The notes: a model not told the origin generated them from the sequence alone. A DNA stretch of 64,000 nt from Pagrus major (GCF_040436345.1 NC_133230.1:22516197-22580196), one strand, 5' to 3'; positions 23,184 through 37,020 are shown, counted from the first letter of the stretch. Translations and numbers: made by a program.

Positions 23184-25913
23184 CTAACCTATGGCTGATG
23201 TGAATGAAAGCTGTTAACACCTGTAGCCCAGGCATTTTTCTCAATCGTTCTCTTGCATACAGATGAAAACTCATTCAGCACACGCTCAATGCTGTCCTTC
23301 AGCAGATCTGCAACCAATTAGACAAGCCAGGGCGATGAAGGACGAGAGCTGAAGACCGCACTGTGTTCAGGGCTGTAATAAACTGAGGTGGCCGATGATA
23401 TTCTACCTGAAGTCTGGGAGCGAGCCAGTACAGTAGGTGTTCAATTGTGTCGTTATTTGCTGCAGCAGTATTAATGAAGTGAGGAGCATGATGTGATACT
23501 AGCTGACTGACGCAAACTCTGTTCCGGCCTTATCAGCGTAACTGAATCCGAGCTTAGGTTTACTCATGTCAACATTCCTGTCTGGCTACGATAATTATTA
23601 TTTCACCGTACTTGCAGCTGTGAATGCATCCCACTAACACAGCATCTGATTTAATTCACCTCAAAAATCCTCATACAGAGTGACCTGAAATCACCTGAAA
23701 TTTGCAGTTAAGTGAAAAAAAAGAAAGAATAAACTCCGATTGGCCTGTCTGAGTAAGCACTTGGTGAGCCTGCCGTCTGCTCCTCCCTCCCCTCTTCCTT
23801 CCTGCCTTTCCTCTCACAACAGGCCGGCCCAGCTCTTCACGGCCAATTAGTCGGGCCTTTAAGTATCATTCCTGTCGTATCCTCTCTGCGTCCACTACTG
23901 CAGAGAAAAGCATAGAAACTGAGTAAAAATAAAGAGAGGAAGAGAGGACAGTGGCGATGTGCCAGTTTCATCCATTTTCCAGACTCGCCCGGCTCACTTT
24001 TACTGCCTGCGATTGCTTCTCGTCACCTTGTTGTGAAAGCTCCCCGCTGGGCGATGGAACAAACAGGCCGAACATACTGTATCGCAGAAGAAACACACAC
24101 ACAAACACAGTCAGGCAGTACAGATGCAACATGGATCTTAAAACCATACTGTAGGTGGACAGAAGAATACCGCAGGCTGAAGCGAACAATCCGAGGGGAG
24201 ACATGGACTTAAGAATGCAGACTTTTGATTCCGGGGAGAGCATAGTCAAGAAATCGAGATTTTTTATTGTTATGAAATGAAGTTTGCATTCCCTACAGTA
24301 TATGCTTCTCACAATAACAGACATTAAATAGATGGATTCATAAATACTAGGTGATAAAAATAAACTATTTTTATATTGGAGTGCAGAGGAGGGAAGAGCC
24401 TGAGGAACGGAGCTACTGATGAGCAGATACTTCTGTATTGCTTGCCAGACAGAGCAGGGTGAAAAGGGGCAATTTTCTCCCTGAGTTGATACACTGCTGT
24501 GTGATCAACAATCAGTTAATCGCCAAAACCTTATAAAATCCATTATTGATTATTTTTGAGGACTTCTGGGTATTTTTGTAGCACATGTAAACAAGTAAAT
24601 TATTAAACTTACTATCTTAAATAAGTTCTACTCCTGTTCCACTATGCCTTTTCTCAAACAAATGGCAGAGCAAAATATCAACATGACTACATGAATTACA
24701 GCCAAATCTATTCTCATGTTCACAAAAAGGCTTGAGTGTAGCCTACAAAAGTATATAAAGTACAAAGTAGAAGGGGGTGATTAATGCCCTTTAAATGATT
24801 TACAAAGTGTTAAAATGTGTTCCTATTATATTATTCAGCCCAGCCAATGTATGCGTTTGTGTTACTGCAAAGTGTTTCCGTTGCATTAGATTCTACAAGC
24901 TGTTGCGCTCACTTCCTGGAGAGAGCATGAAAGCGTGGTCGGTAAATACACACTGCACGCAACACAGGGTACAAGTGACACCGACTTGTGTACGACACTG
25001 TTATTATCAAATCCTCCGCATCTTACAGTGAGCACTGCAGTGAGCCTGGAAACTACTGCTGCTGCTCAATCCTGCAAGAAGACAAATAATAAGCAATGGT
25101 TTGCCTGCTGATGGCCACCTGGAGACGAACTGATGGAAATCAGCAATTCAAAAGACCTTCCGTCAGTGTTGGACAGCCTTCTACAGAGACGCTGCACAGC
25201 ACGATGCCTACGGTCAAACAAGCAACAGTGTTTGAGGCACAAATATGGACAGTAATCGACATCTTCTGCATTATTCATACAGTAATAAATGATTCCTCTC
25301 AAACAGTGGGGCGAATGCAAAACCTCGCAGCACATTCAAGGCAGCGATAAATAACAAAATGAATTAACTGTCAGCAAATTTACAACCCTCATTATACTTA
25401 CATACCATATCCCCATCTGACTTATGACATTGGTGTACTGTTAAAATAAAATCAATGTGGGACACTAAAAAAAACACTGATAAATCATGCCAGTGTCTAT
25501 TTTGAGTAGGGTTATTGCAGGCAGAATGTGGGTCATGGGTGTATGTGGGCCATAGGTTGATGTGGATCACACAGAAACTGGAACGACGCTGAAGTCACAC
25601 CGTGACCAGCCGTAACCCACGCGCTCAGGATGCGTCTTCTCCTTTCGATCGACTAGAAACTAAACCACATTCGTAACCCCACAGCACAGGGGCTTTATTT
25701 TGGGACGGCTCAATCGCTGAATGTGAAAGGTGACATGCCTTTGTGGAGTAACAGCGGTTGGGGACAGTCTCCGTCTGTCCTTGACGTGGAGGGGGGAGTG
25801 CTAAGAGGGTAGCTAAGAGTGGTGATAGACCTAGTTTTTCCATGCCCTGAGGAGTTACACAATCAACCAGATGTATTTTGGCATCGTGAGTGGTGTGGAG
25901 AAGTTATGTGTGT

Positions 25914-25952
25914 GCGCGCGCGGGTGTGTGTGTGTGTGCGTGTGTGTGTGTG
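25914..25952. repeat. (TG)n microsatellite, imperfect
   Basis: TG run with GC and CG interruptions; frames across it on both strands are low complexity. Confidence 0.9.
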
Positions 25953-26302
25953 GTGGCCAGACAGTGGTCATGACTGGGTATGTAGGGCAAAAAAGCCGTA
26001 GTCTCATGGCCACTTGGTCTCCTGCCATTTTTCTGCTGCAATGCAAGCTAAATATCCTGTGTCTAAGGCAGAGTGCACAGCTACTGCAACAGCTGTGATG
26101 GGTCTGCCTGAGCTGGGTTATATTTACTTTATGTGCCAGTTTGTTGACAGTGACGACAACACTGAATAGGCTAAAGAACAGCAAAGTAATCGTTTATCTC
26201 TCTGTAATGCTAAATTTGTTTCTTCTGATTTAGCAAATCTGGTCCCACCCTTTTCACAACCATCTACTACTCTCTGTAATTAAGGGAAACAGGAAGCATA
26301 CT

Positions 26303-26741
26303 TAAAGTAACATTATGTAACCTTTATACCATAAAATAACAGCTTCAGAATCGTTCTGATGGTACACTGAGCAGGTAGGATCACAGTCCGCAGTGGTTTC
26401 CCCCTCCTCTCCGTGAACTGTAGCTGCAAGTTAGCTCTGTTAGCCACACAGCTAGCTAACTCTGCTCACACTCACAGGAGCTTTGGACCGCAGCGAGGAG
26501 GAGGTTTATAAGTCCAAAGCATGAGGGGACCCAGCGAAGAATGCTGGTGGGGAGCGGTGCTGGTAATGGCACCAGAACTGGAGCCGGGCGGGGGTAGGCA
26601 CCGGAACGAGGCGTATATCGCATCTGACAAATTGTTACAGAGACATTGGGTTTATATTCATTCAAAAAAAGTTGTGTTGCACTCAACTGCGGGGGCTCCA
26701 AATCACACTAAATACAACATTTCTACATAATGTTGCTTTAA
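26303..26741 (+). mobile_element. TIR element, family 2, near full length
   Basis: 438 bp with inverted ends TTAAAGTAACATTATGTAA and TACATAATGTTGCTTTAA. The GC-rich interior gives open frames on both strands (for example 26521-26730), but these are repeat sequence, not genes. Confidence 0.75.
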
Positions 26742-29700
26742 TGTGAGCAGTATGGTGAATGCATGACACTGCGTTCTCATGCTGCATCGGAGCTACAATA
26801 ATGAAATAAAGCCTGTGTTAGATTATAAATGAATACGTTTGCACTAAAGATCTACAGCATAACCAGTACAACACATCAGTTTATATTCTAACCAGCATTC
26901 TCAGCATTTTGCAGTACCATTGGTCTGTATGCAACGCTCCCTTATGGAGGGACGTACAGTAAATGTCCAAAAATGGCATAAAAATCTGCAGTCAATGCCG
27001 AGGTTGCAATGGCTTCATGGTTTGCAACAGTGTCAACAGGTAGAGGAAACTGTGAAACACTCATTTACAACATTTACCAGAAATCACTGTCTGTCATCAT
27101 AAAACACAGGAACAAAGCAGAACAAAAACAAGTGAGTGAGTTGGGACCAAAAAAGAAAGAGGAAGGAGGAAGGAAGGAAGAGTGAAATGGGGCAAAAGAG
27201 AAAAGGGAAAAAACAGAAGGCAAGAAGATGGGAGGAAATGAAAGAAATCATGTGAAATTGTCATAAAAAAGGACTCTTTTCTATACGCCTGTAAGCCTCC
27301 TAAGTAGGCAGTTAGGCAAACGAGCCGAGGCTTTGGCAGCACTTAATGACTGACTGTAAATATTCATGAGACTCCAGTCGCATTTTAAAATGTTCTCTGT
27401 TTGTCCCTTGAAGTTTTAAAGAGTCTATATTGAAGAAAAATTCAACGCTCGCCTAACTGGACCCACGTTCGGGCAAAACACTCACTGACTTTTTAAGTTC
27501 CTGAAGCTTTTTCTTCCGAGATTTTGGAGTGTTTGTCTTTCTTCACTCGAATGAGTTAATTTCCACACAACTTGAGACGAGGCACACTCCGCTGTTCTGA
27601 TTTCACAAGAAAGAAAACACCGTCAGACTCGATGACATATTTGTGAGCAACATGCACAGAGCGAAACATTCAGTCGAGTGCCTGAAGCAAGAGGCAATCA
27701 TCGCCCACAAAGTCTTATTGTCCGGGGCGACGGAGCCAGAATGTACTGAACAAGGGTGACAGCGTACAGTTCTCTACAACACAAAGAATAATAAAGAAGA
27801 CACAAAAAAACCCAAGATAAGACTGCTCAAAGAACGTCCTTATTTGAGTCGTAAGACATCACATCTTGCCAACTCCAGAAGTGCTTAAAACAAGGCTCTA
27901 AGCGGTGACAATAGGCTTGCTCTCCCCCTTCCAAAAAGCCATCTAGGCTCACATTAGCATCTCAGAAGCTAAGTGAAGACGACAGGCATGCCACATTGAG
28001 CCTATGTCTATTGACAGATGCAGAGAGCCTGGGCAAAGGGTCGACTTTGCTGGCAATCTGTTGTCGCTCACTGCTCTACCGCTTCAGTCATTATGTTTAC
28101 ACTATATAACCAGATTACACTGAATAATCAGATTAAGCTCTCAGGTCATTATTGTGGATGTTCCGACAATCTTGAATGTTACCTGCACTGTATTTATAGA
28201 AGATAAAATCTCGCACACACCCAATCTGACATCCTCTTCTAACATCCGGAAACAGCTCAGCTCAGCCTGGACTCAACCCTTATTTCTGTTATCATGGGAA
28301 GTTATTTTCAGTTTGTCATTAAAGATGGTTCTCTCCGTCCGTCCATCCACAATTCTCTTTGTACTCTCCTCCAAAAACAGAATCCAAAAAATATAAACTG
28401 GCAAAAATGTACTGTTTTGAAACTCAGTTTTGTTTGTTAATGTCATTGGCATAATTTTGCTTATTTCAGTGTAGTTTTTCTGCCAGGTTGTTTTTTTTTC
28501 CCTCTTCAGTTTCATCTTTGAAGTAAGCCTCATTAGAATTCCTTCATGAATTTCCATCCAAAAACAAAATGTGAGAAAAATACCACAGTGGAACCCGCTC
28601 AGTTGTTTATTAATGGCGGATGAATAGATTAACTAAAAAAAGGACTCTTCTTCTCTCCCCCAAAAGAAATCTCAATTTCCATCGACGCAGCAAAACAAAA
28701 CAAGGTCACACCCACCGAGGGCAACGGCTGGAAACCCAACAAATAAAGGCTGCATTCACAGGCTGTCTGACAGTGACGTAACTGGTGGACACGTTTGCAC
28801 ATTTCTGGCAGCGTTTCTGAAACAAACACAAAAAGACGCCTTATGGCTGCCGGCCAACAGACGACTCCATAGAGAGACACTGTTGACTGCTAAGAGTATT
28901 TGATTAAAGTAGAATGTGAGGCAGCCCATTGAAAAACTCTTATCACAGCCAATAAAGGAGGATATATGCTGGATTTGAACTCATGTAGTCTGTATTTCCA
29001 GTCTGTAGTCAATTATAACAATTCCTGCCCTAATTTGACTGACATTAAATCATGAATGCTGTGTCAAGAAGCTGGAACCAGCAGATGTTTGACATTTGTA
29101 CTTGAGAAATGAGTGAAATTATTAATAAATTATCAAAATGGTTGTCAGTTCATACAGCCGATTTATTTATCACGGCACGAGAAGCTCGACGTTCAGCGTT
29201 TGAGTGTCATATCTTCACTTTTAATGCACGGACTCTCATAGATCCTTTGAAACTACATCAGCTTTACAGTATCATACACACGCACACACCACCCTGGGGA
29301 CAAATCCACTCTGCCATTGTGCAATAGCAATTGTTTGTCACACATGTCGAGGCTCAAAGAACTGGATGAGACACTATCTGCTATGTTACAATGAAAGAAG
29401 CAAGAAAAAAAAAACAGTAATTTCACCTTATTTTAATTGAGACACTCAAAAGAACTTGAATCATATCAACAGTTGAAATGACTTGCTGCAGGCCCAGTAA
29501 AAAAAACTAACGAGAGTGACCTGCTGCAAAGTGAGCACTGCTGTTACTGCACTGGACAATAGAGTTCTCATGGTCACAGGAGAGAGCTACTCAAACAGAG
29601 AGCCACTCAGAGCCTAATCTGCAGGGAACGGTGACACTCTCACCAGCAGTGAGCTAAACAATTCACAAGCAATTTCAGGAATCGCTGAGTTAGGGCAATG

Positions 29701-32223
29701 CAGACCAAACAAAAGGGTGTAGACTCAAGAATTTTTAAGTTCTCATGCACCCCTCTTCTGCTGCTTCCTTGTTCTTTCAGTCTCTTCGTGGAGAAGACAC
29801 TCCCAATGTATCATCGTCCACAGAGGGCTTTCTCACGTCTCGTACGCCTCATCACAACAGCACATTCCGTCTCTCGCTCTGCCCTCCGGCTCCTCATCCT
29901 CGCAAGTCGGTGAGCTGCCGCCTTGTAAAGTGAGCCCCGTCTCCGAGTCCCATTGCAGGAGAAAAAGGGAGGGAGGAAGCCGAAGACTACCTTAGGAAAT
30001 GCACTGACGTCCTGTTGTTGGGTTTGGTGCAGATACACAATGGATGCAAACTGACTGAAAGTGAGGAGAGGAAACACTCCGAAAAGGCAGATGTCTCTGT
30101 GACGTTATGTTGCAGAGTGGGGAAAAGAGATACAACAAAACCACGATGACACATTTAAAGGGAGTGTTGTGTCAATGGTGACAATACAGCACATTACTGC
30201 AAACCGCTGAATGCTTGGCCTTAAATTAAAGAAAGCTCATACTCCGACATGATCTGCCTTCTCATTTCCCTGATCTGAATCTGCAGATCAGACTCAAAAT
30301 AACTAACAGCTATTAATCAATTTTTTTGCTGAAACATTTCCTTCTGCTGCTGCTTCACATTAAAAACTAGCCAAACAACGGGTGGCTTTAATTGTGAAGC
30401 AGCCACAGGAATCACAATGTGTGTGACACCACGGTTTGCAGTAAGCACGACTGGCTATCAGACATGCGCCCACAAACAAAACAGAGGTTGTTTTCTTTCT
30501 TGTTTGGAGAGTGGATCATTTTTTTAAAAATGTTCCAAGGGAGTAATGGAACAAGGAGGAGTAACCACAGAGAGCTGTTCCAACTCCAACTCCTCAGCAA
30601 GGTAACCGACTTCACTGTGTCCTGCTGTTGTGTGGGAAACTAGTCGTGCTGAGTCCAGCATTACTGCGGTTGCAACAGTTTCTGTCTGACTTCTTCATTA
30701 AGATCCCTGAGTGTTTCTGGATGTGCTGTAAAACAGAAACAGAAGTTGCTATTCTATTGTATTCCTGAAAAAGTAGCAGCTCCTGGGGTGTTTGCCATTG
30801 TGTCAAACTTTATTTCTTTTGTTTGGTTTAAGTAAAAAAAAGTCTCGGCTGCAGGTTTCCTGGGGATAGAAAGTTTCTCCACCACCGTGTTCCAAGTATT
30901 AGTCAGGCCCTTCCAAAGGCAGACAACGCACTAGCAAGAAGTTAAGATTTTTATGCCCAAAGAATGACAGGATGCGAAGTCGCAGTGTAATCAGATCTCT
31001 TGTGAGCACTTTATAAAGTCACCGTGCCGTTCGTCTGCCGTCTTCCCGGATGGCATCAGCTCGTGATTTATGCCATGCCAGGTTGCACCAGATTCCGTCT
31101 CATCACTGGCACTCCCAGATCCCGGCCTACCTCCTGACTCATCTACTTCTCCTTCACTCAGCGACTTTCAGCAGAGCACAAGCCCGAACGTGTTGTATTG
31201 TGCTGTTTTTAATGCGTAGGTGGGGAGCAACACTGATAGAGACAGACATAGTAAGAGCAAAGGATTGGCTTATTCCCAGTCGGGCTAGAGTTGTTCCCCT
31301 TTAATGAACATGAAGCATGGTTTGTTGTTGGACTAATAGTCTGTTGAGGCTACCGTGGGTGGAAGAACTACCGTCTCCTCCAACAAAGTACTTCTTTGCT
31401 GACTTTTTTCCAATTTAGTAACTTTAGGAAGAAGCCTAACTACAAATGTTACAGAAAGCTTTTCCACATTTTTTTTTTCCCTCTTGCGAGACTCCATTAT
31501 AGCTGCACTGGATGTATCTCGACATAATGATGTTACATCATCTATTTTAAGGGCATTTTCTGCAGAAGTCGGTAAAATCTGACCCCAAAATGTATCCAGA
31601 GTGCACTGACATCTGTTTCTAAAAGCATTTTGACTGTGGTCCATTAGGCAGTTAGTATGTATGTACAGATGGACCCGACAGTCAGCGTGACGCATAGAGG
31701 GCTTGCGCTCCAGTGGAAACGGCTTTTCGTGTCAATGTCCGGAGAAGATGAACGCATAATTCTTTCCTGTCTAAAATGACACTTGTGCCCGCTGCTTCAC
31801 CCCGAAGGACTCGCTGCAATTTACACATTCCTGAAGTGCTAAATCTTGGAAAGTGTCAGAGGGTCAGCAGAATCTGTGGCGCGCTCATTACATAACAGTG
31901 TCTCACTTAACGTGCCCTACCTGCGTGAGAAAATGGAGCCCGCGAGAACGGTTCAAACTGTCGAGCAGCCGTTCGGAAGAAGCACGGCACACACGAGCAA
32001 CACACTACACTCATAACAATCCCTATCTCATCCCAACCCAATCCTAACGGGCTGGATACAAGCCATAACACAGAGCTAAAGCGCTCTCCGAGCAATGAAC
32101 ATCATTTTCAGGAGTCATTTAGAACTCAAGTGGTTGCATTGTTGACTATCTGGCATCAACACCACCCTCCCCTCGACCCCAGCCGCGCACTCCGTACACC
32201 TGGAAACCGGCACCACCCTGAAC

Positions 32224-32256
32224 ACTCACTCACTCACTCACTCACTCACTCACTCA
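32224..32256. repeat. (TCAC)n tandem repeat
   Basis: About eight perfect four-base units. Confidence 0.95.
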
Positions 32257-32665
32257 CACAACACCCAGCTGAAATGGCATTTAAGCTGTTGCATAATCCT
32301 TGGCAACCTGACTGCACAAAAGGCAGACTACAGCCCCTGGAGTCAGATTACACCAAAATCACTTCTCTAGACGTGTAAATGTTACGAGTATAAAAGGAGT
32401 GATTCAACAAACGTACGCTGCAGTAATGTTACCGTGTGTCTGAGACAGCCAAGAAATGCCAGTTACCTAACCACGGAAATGTTACGTGTCCTGCCCTCAC
32501 GGACCCTCACCTCAGTGAAACCACCGTAACAAGACCGAGATAGTGACAAACTAACAGCCAAGTATATTTAAACACATGTCACATTTCTAGATGAAGTCTG
32601 CCTCAGGATTCTTAATGTTAGGTGCTGCTGTGGGATACAGAGTTGACCAGGATTAAAACTAGGGC

Positions 32666-32790
32666 TGCAAAATTCTGGGAATATTGAGGGTGAAAGCTTT
32701 CCATGGTAATTTATTGGAATTTGTGGGAAATAACAGGAACAGAGTGGAAATATAGGGGGTTATGATTAGTAGAACTAGATGAGCTAAGTC
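32666..32790 (+). repeat. hAT-like repeat fragment
   Basis: Starts CTAGGGCTGCAAAATTCTGG and continues AGCTTTCCATGGTAATTT, resembling a common teleost hAT relic. Recognised by memory only. Confidence 0.45.
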
Positions 32791-34694
32791 ATTTAACACG
32801 ACTGAATGGAAATGGAATCAGTCAATCAAGCTATATCCCACATCTGCATCTGCAAAAACCATCAGCAGGTGTTAACAAGTCAAACACTGTGAACTTCGCT
32901 TAAGGCTACCGTGCAGGCCAACTGAAATAACACTCCGGGGTTGTACTAATGCTGAATTTCTACTTAAGTGACGCTGAAAATCTGCCTGTACATGTGATTT
33001 GAGGGTGCGCCGATGATGCCATGAGAGCCAGTATTGCTAAAAAAAAAAAAAAAGGCCCAATTTGTGAGAAAGTGATTGCATACACATGTTCTTCTGCATG
33101 TGAACTTTTGACCACCAGGCACGAAACTGCAAACTTCTCAGGAGCTTTTGTTTTGCAGAACGCTGCTTGAGGATTGCTCAAAAAAGGCCCAGCCAAAAGC
33201 TGAGTCCATGTAAAACAAACCCGGCGACAGACTTTCCCTGCAATCACAATATCTGTCAGGTTTTACCGAAGTGCCTTATCATCACCATCGCAATAACATA
33301 TTCAGCAGGGCTCTTTTTTCAAAGCGCTGCAGTGATATATTTTCAGTACATGCTGATGTCAAGGTCAGGCAGACCCATGAAAGGCTCTGATAGACATGAA
33401 GTGTTTACAGAGAGACTGCCTGTGCACCAAAACAAATCACAGCCTCTCAATGTCTATATATAAAGCGCTCCACGTATGTTCATGCCTGTGTACATATGCG
33501 TGTCCGTGTACAATCATGTGCGTGTAGTTTCCTGGCCACGACCATACTCCCTCTGGACCGAGTTCTGGGCATCATAACCTCATTCCTCCTCACTCTTAAG
33601 TAAACTCATCTCGGCTCTCCTCTGGGAAACAGGGCTGACTGCTGCTGGTCACTCTGAGGAATGTGTTACTGCTTTGTACGGACCATCTCTCTCTTGTTTT
33701 GAACAAATCTGTGGCAGCGAGACAGATTCCCCCCGGTGGGAGCGGGCTCTTTCTGAGGAGAATGGAAAAAGTGCATCACAACATCGCCTGTGAAACTCTG
33801 TATGGAGTGCACAACATTCCTCGAACGAGTGTGTGTGTGTGTGCGTGTGTGTTTCACTATGTAGCAATATTGCCCAAGACGTGACACTGGAGACAGAATC
33901 AATAGCAGAAAATGAGAAGATCTTAAAAGCCAGGGTTGATAACCGGATGTATGTTGAATGTATGTCACTTGAACGCACCGTGTGGATGTGAACCACTGAC
34001 ATCTGACATTTAACGGGCGTGAGAGATGAGAACACGGTGTACAGGTAGGGCACACATTAGAAATGTGTATCATACCACACACACACACACACAAACCTCA
34101 CAGTGCCAGCTGCAAGGAATGCTCTGTTTGTCCAGTAGCCCGGTTTCATCGCTATGCCTATAATCTGACTGTACCCTGAGGGGGACCTGCTGCTTAAAAT
34201 GGAAATAGCAGGGCACTAAGTGACCTTTCAAAGCTCGGCGGAGCCATCCACTCTGAGCATGTTGAGCAACGAGTTCAGATGCAACACTCTCGTACTGAAG
34301 GCAGCTGCTGTGTGCTGAAACAAATATGAGTTAAGGGCCGTGGTGGACAACAGTTACAAGCAACTCTTATCAAGTGTCAGCAACACACACACACACAAAA
34401 TCTCACTGATGTCATGTTTTTTTTAAAGAGGCTACCTGCAGCCACTGCTTTGTTATCTATTCACTCCAGCTGTTTGCCCCCAAATGAGGCCATCCAAGAG
34501 TTAAAGGCGCTTCACGAACCAGCCCTGACATCGCTCCGACAGCCGAGCAGACAACACATCTTGCTGTTAAAAAAAACGAGGAAATGGCGAAAATAAAATG
34601 CGACAGCAGTTTCTAATTAAGACTGCGAGCTCATAGCGCCACGGCTCCCGCTGCGTTCCACTGAATTTGAACAGAAAGAAGCACAAAACCTTAC

Positions 34695-34758
34695 CTGGCT
34701 TTCTGAGATAACGCCGTCTTGATGGTGTAACCTCAGGAAGGGTTGAGAAGATGATCTC
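34695..34758 (-). other. rnf144a: Candidate noncoding 5' UTR exon of RNF144A
   Basis: A strong donor (CAG|GTAAGG, exon end at 34695) is preceded by a possible acceptor (CCAATTCAG) downstream of a pyrimidine-rich GGA/TCC tract. The 64-nt exon contains no ATG. It lies about 16 kb upstream of the start-codon exon, as expected for a gene with a long first intron. The boundaries are inferred from splice motifs only. Confidence 0.4.
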
Positions 34759-34797
34759 CTGAATTGGATTAACGAAGAGGCGGCCAACCAGTCAGGC

Positions 34798-34836
34798 GGA
34801 GGAGGAAGAGGAGGAGGAGGAGGAGGAGGTGGAGGA
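34798..34836. repeat. (GGA)n tract
   Basis: Trinucleotide run; on the RNF144A strand it is a pyrimidine-rich tract 40-80 bp upstream of the candidate noncoding exon acceptor. Confidence 0.85.
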
Positions 34837-35177
34837 TATCTCTGAAGGGGTGATGCCCATGTTCATTATGTGTCCCTCCAACAGCGGGGTGGGAACATTT
34901 GACCCGCTACTGTCGCCTACAGCGCCTCAGACCAGGCCCTGCTGAAATAAGCATCGGTGGAAACAGCGGAGATAAATAAGCAGAGCAGAGGGAAGCTGCA
35001 GCTGACTGTGTCCTGTCTGTTTTGCTTGACAGTAGGGTTTGTTTGTACACCGGAACCGCGGTCTACTCTCGATTACTGACGGGTGCGCAACGTCCAAGCC
35101 GTCAGTCTGCAAGCACGAATCCTGCGTAAAGCAAGAGGGTATCTTGTCCTAGAGGAATCCGGGGGCGGTGTGTTTAC

Positions 35178-35310
35178 CTTTCCGCCGTTCCTGCTGCCGT
35201 GCTCGGTGGGAGATCAGCTGCTCCGCACTGGAGAGACGCCATTTGTTTCGTGAGAGGCTTCCCGTCTGCTGCCCTGCGCTGCCGCTTTAAGGAGAGCTCA
35301 GCACCCGCCA
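35178..35310 (-). promoter_or_regulatory. rnf144a: Probable RNF144A first exon and TATA-less promoter
   Basis: A locally GC- and CpG-richer block ends in a donor (GGAAAG|GTAAAC, exon end 35178) on the minus strand. No TATA box is seen. The exon would contain a short upstream ORF beginning MASLQCGAAD and running to the donor. The upstream limit and transcription start are guesses. Position, between the RNF144A coding exons and the RSAD2 3' end, suits a promoter. Confidence 0.4.
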
Positions 35311-35679
35311 GCCTTGCACAAACAACAGCGCCCCTTGCTGTCAGAATACTGCAGTCGCATTTTTTTTTTCTAAGAATCGTGCTCGTCTGATACTCCTCGT
35401 GTAAAATAACATAACCTAAAAGCAGCAGAACACACCTAATGCGTGCGTAAAGGCGCACGCATGAGCGGTGGAGGGTGCATACTGAGGTCAGGCGTACTAG
35501 AAGGAGCGGCATTAAGAAGGAATTAGAAAATCTTTATATTAAAAAAATAAATAAATTGCAGCACAGTGACCCAGTTAAAGACAATAAATGATTAAAACTT
35601 AGCCTTGATATGCACACACACACACACACGCACACATATTCTCATGGTAAGACAAAAATGATGAGTTAGAAAGTCAAAA

Positions 35680-36235
35680 TTATGTATTTCGTGTCTCAAT
35701 TTTAACTTTTCTTCCTCGTGTTTATGACTTTTTATGTCATATTTATGATTTTCTTCCCATTGGAGTATTAATTCATCAAGCTCAGTTTTCATCTTCTCCT
35801 TTTCTTTGTGTGGTGAAAATGAAAACTGTGAACATTTTATTTCCTGACTTGGAGAAAAAAGTGGCGGAGCACTACACCTATGCCTAAAAGTAGTCTTTAT
35901 TCTCATAATAGTTTGACTTTCTTCTTGTAAAATTACGACTACGACTTTTTCTTTAAATATAATGACTCATAACATGTTCTGACTTTATTCTCACAATATT
36001 ATGTGATTTTTCTTGATATATAATGACATTTCTTTCTCATAATATTAGGACTTTACTGTCATATTGCGACTGTCATAAAATTACAATTTAAGTCTCATAA
36101 TATTGACATCTTTCTTGAAATATTATGACATTTTGTCTCTTAAAATTATGACTTTATTCTCATAATACAACACATTTTTTTCTTGTTAAATTACAATTTA
36201 ATTCTCATAATATTATGAAATTTTTCTGACAGTCT
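35680..36235. repeat. AT-rich minisatellite
   Basis: Irregular tandem array of units like TTCTCATAATATTATGACTT with variants containing AAATTACGACT. The antisense frame at 35592-35906, rich in Lys and Glu, runs through its edge and is not considered coding. Lies between the RNF144A promoter and the RSAD2 3' end. Confidence 0.7.
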
Positions 36236-36252
36236 GATGTTGAATTTTAAGA

Positions 36253-36592
36253 TTAAAGGGCCAATATGTATGGCTTTTGATTGAATACATAAACACATAT
36301 TGTCAACAGAATGTGAATAAAAAGCAGTTTTAACATTAAGAACCCTGTATTATGTTGCAGAGATATATAGCTATGCAGCTATCCCTGTCCCGGCCCAAAG
36401 CTCCTGTGCTGGTGGCGTAAACACTAACACTCTCCTGTTCCCCGGGCTGTCCGAACTGCTAATTGCAGAGCTAACTAGCTAACGGCAGCTACAGTTAGCA
36501 GCATTTAGCAATTACTCGATGATATGCTGCCCCCTATTTGTTTTGAGTATATATTTGACAGGAGGCCAAATCTTACATATTGCACCTTTAAT
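36253..36592 (+). mobile_element. TIR element, family 1, intact
   Basis: 340 bp. Ends TTAAAGGGCCAATATGTA and TACATATTGCACCTTTAA are inverted repeats. It lies about 430 bp beyond the RSAD2 stop codon, probably outside its 3' UTR. Confidence 0.75.
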
Positions 36593-36795
36593 TATCTGAT
36601 AAATGATTTGATTAGCCTCATTGCAGTTTTAATTCTGGTTTGGCCATGTAAAACACTTTGTATTGAACAAAATAGTATAAAATATATTAAAGTTGTTGAA
36701 AGCAAAAGTGATGTATGTCTTCAACATCACCTTATACAGTAACCTTCAGGCCACAATGGATGACATAACTTTGACACTTTTTTTGTTGAGGTATT

Positions 36796-36825
36796 TTTAT
36801 TAAAATAATATATTATAAATTTATT
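36796..36825 (-). terminator. rsad2: RSAD2 polyadenylation signals
   Basis: Two AATAAA hexamers on the minus strand (plus-strand TTTATT at 36820-36825 and 36796-36801) lie about 200 nt beyond the stop codon in AT-rich sequence. Either could end a short 3' UTR. Confidence 0.55.
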
Positions 36826-37020
36826 TGCTCACAAACAGATGTGTATGCAGTGCAAGGAAATACAATATATCAATCTAAAAAAATGTTTACTTCAATAGTT
36901 CAGCATTATATTAACTTATAAAAGTAACAGACACACACTGATGAAAAACACTTATTGTACAAATGATCTGCGTTAACACATAAAAAGGCAAAAGGTAAAG
37001 CGTAATGGAGCTGCTGGTTT

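Larger units (their letters stand above)
18912..34694 (-). other. rnf144a: RNF144A long 5' intron, no gene seen inside
   Basis: 15.8-kb interval between the start-codon exon and the candidate noncoding exon. It holds an hAT-like fragment near 20.0 kb, a TIR element at 26.3-26.7 kb, microsatellites, a (TCAC)n tract and an hAT-like fragment near 32.7 kb. Open frames in it are short, often run through simple repeats, and lack protein-family features. A GC-richer patch at 19.4-19.8 kb could be an alternative promoter; nothing proves it. Confidence 0.55.

Noticed and set aside
26521..26730. Open frame of 69 residues at 26.5 kb
   Set aside because: Falls entirely inside a family-2 TIR element.
32224..32256. 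Regular short repeats considered as a CRISPR-like array
   Set aside because: Four-base tandem repeat with no spacers, in a vertebrate genome.
33649..34094. Overlapping minus-strand frames of 134 and 142 residues
   Set aside because: Both run through CA repeats (His-Thr runs) and have no homology or splice context.
35592..35906. Lys/Glu-rich minus-strand frame resembling a coiled coil
   Set aside because: Lies over the AT-rich minisatellite edge and a CA repeat; charged residues follow from repeat composition.
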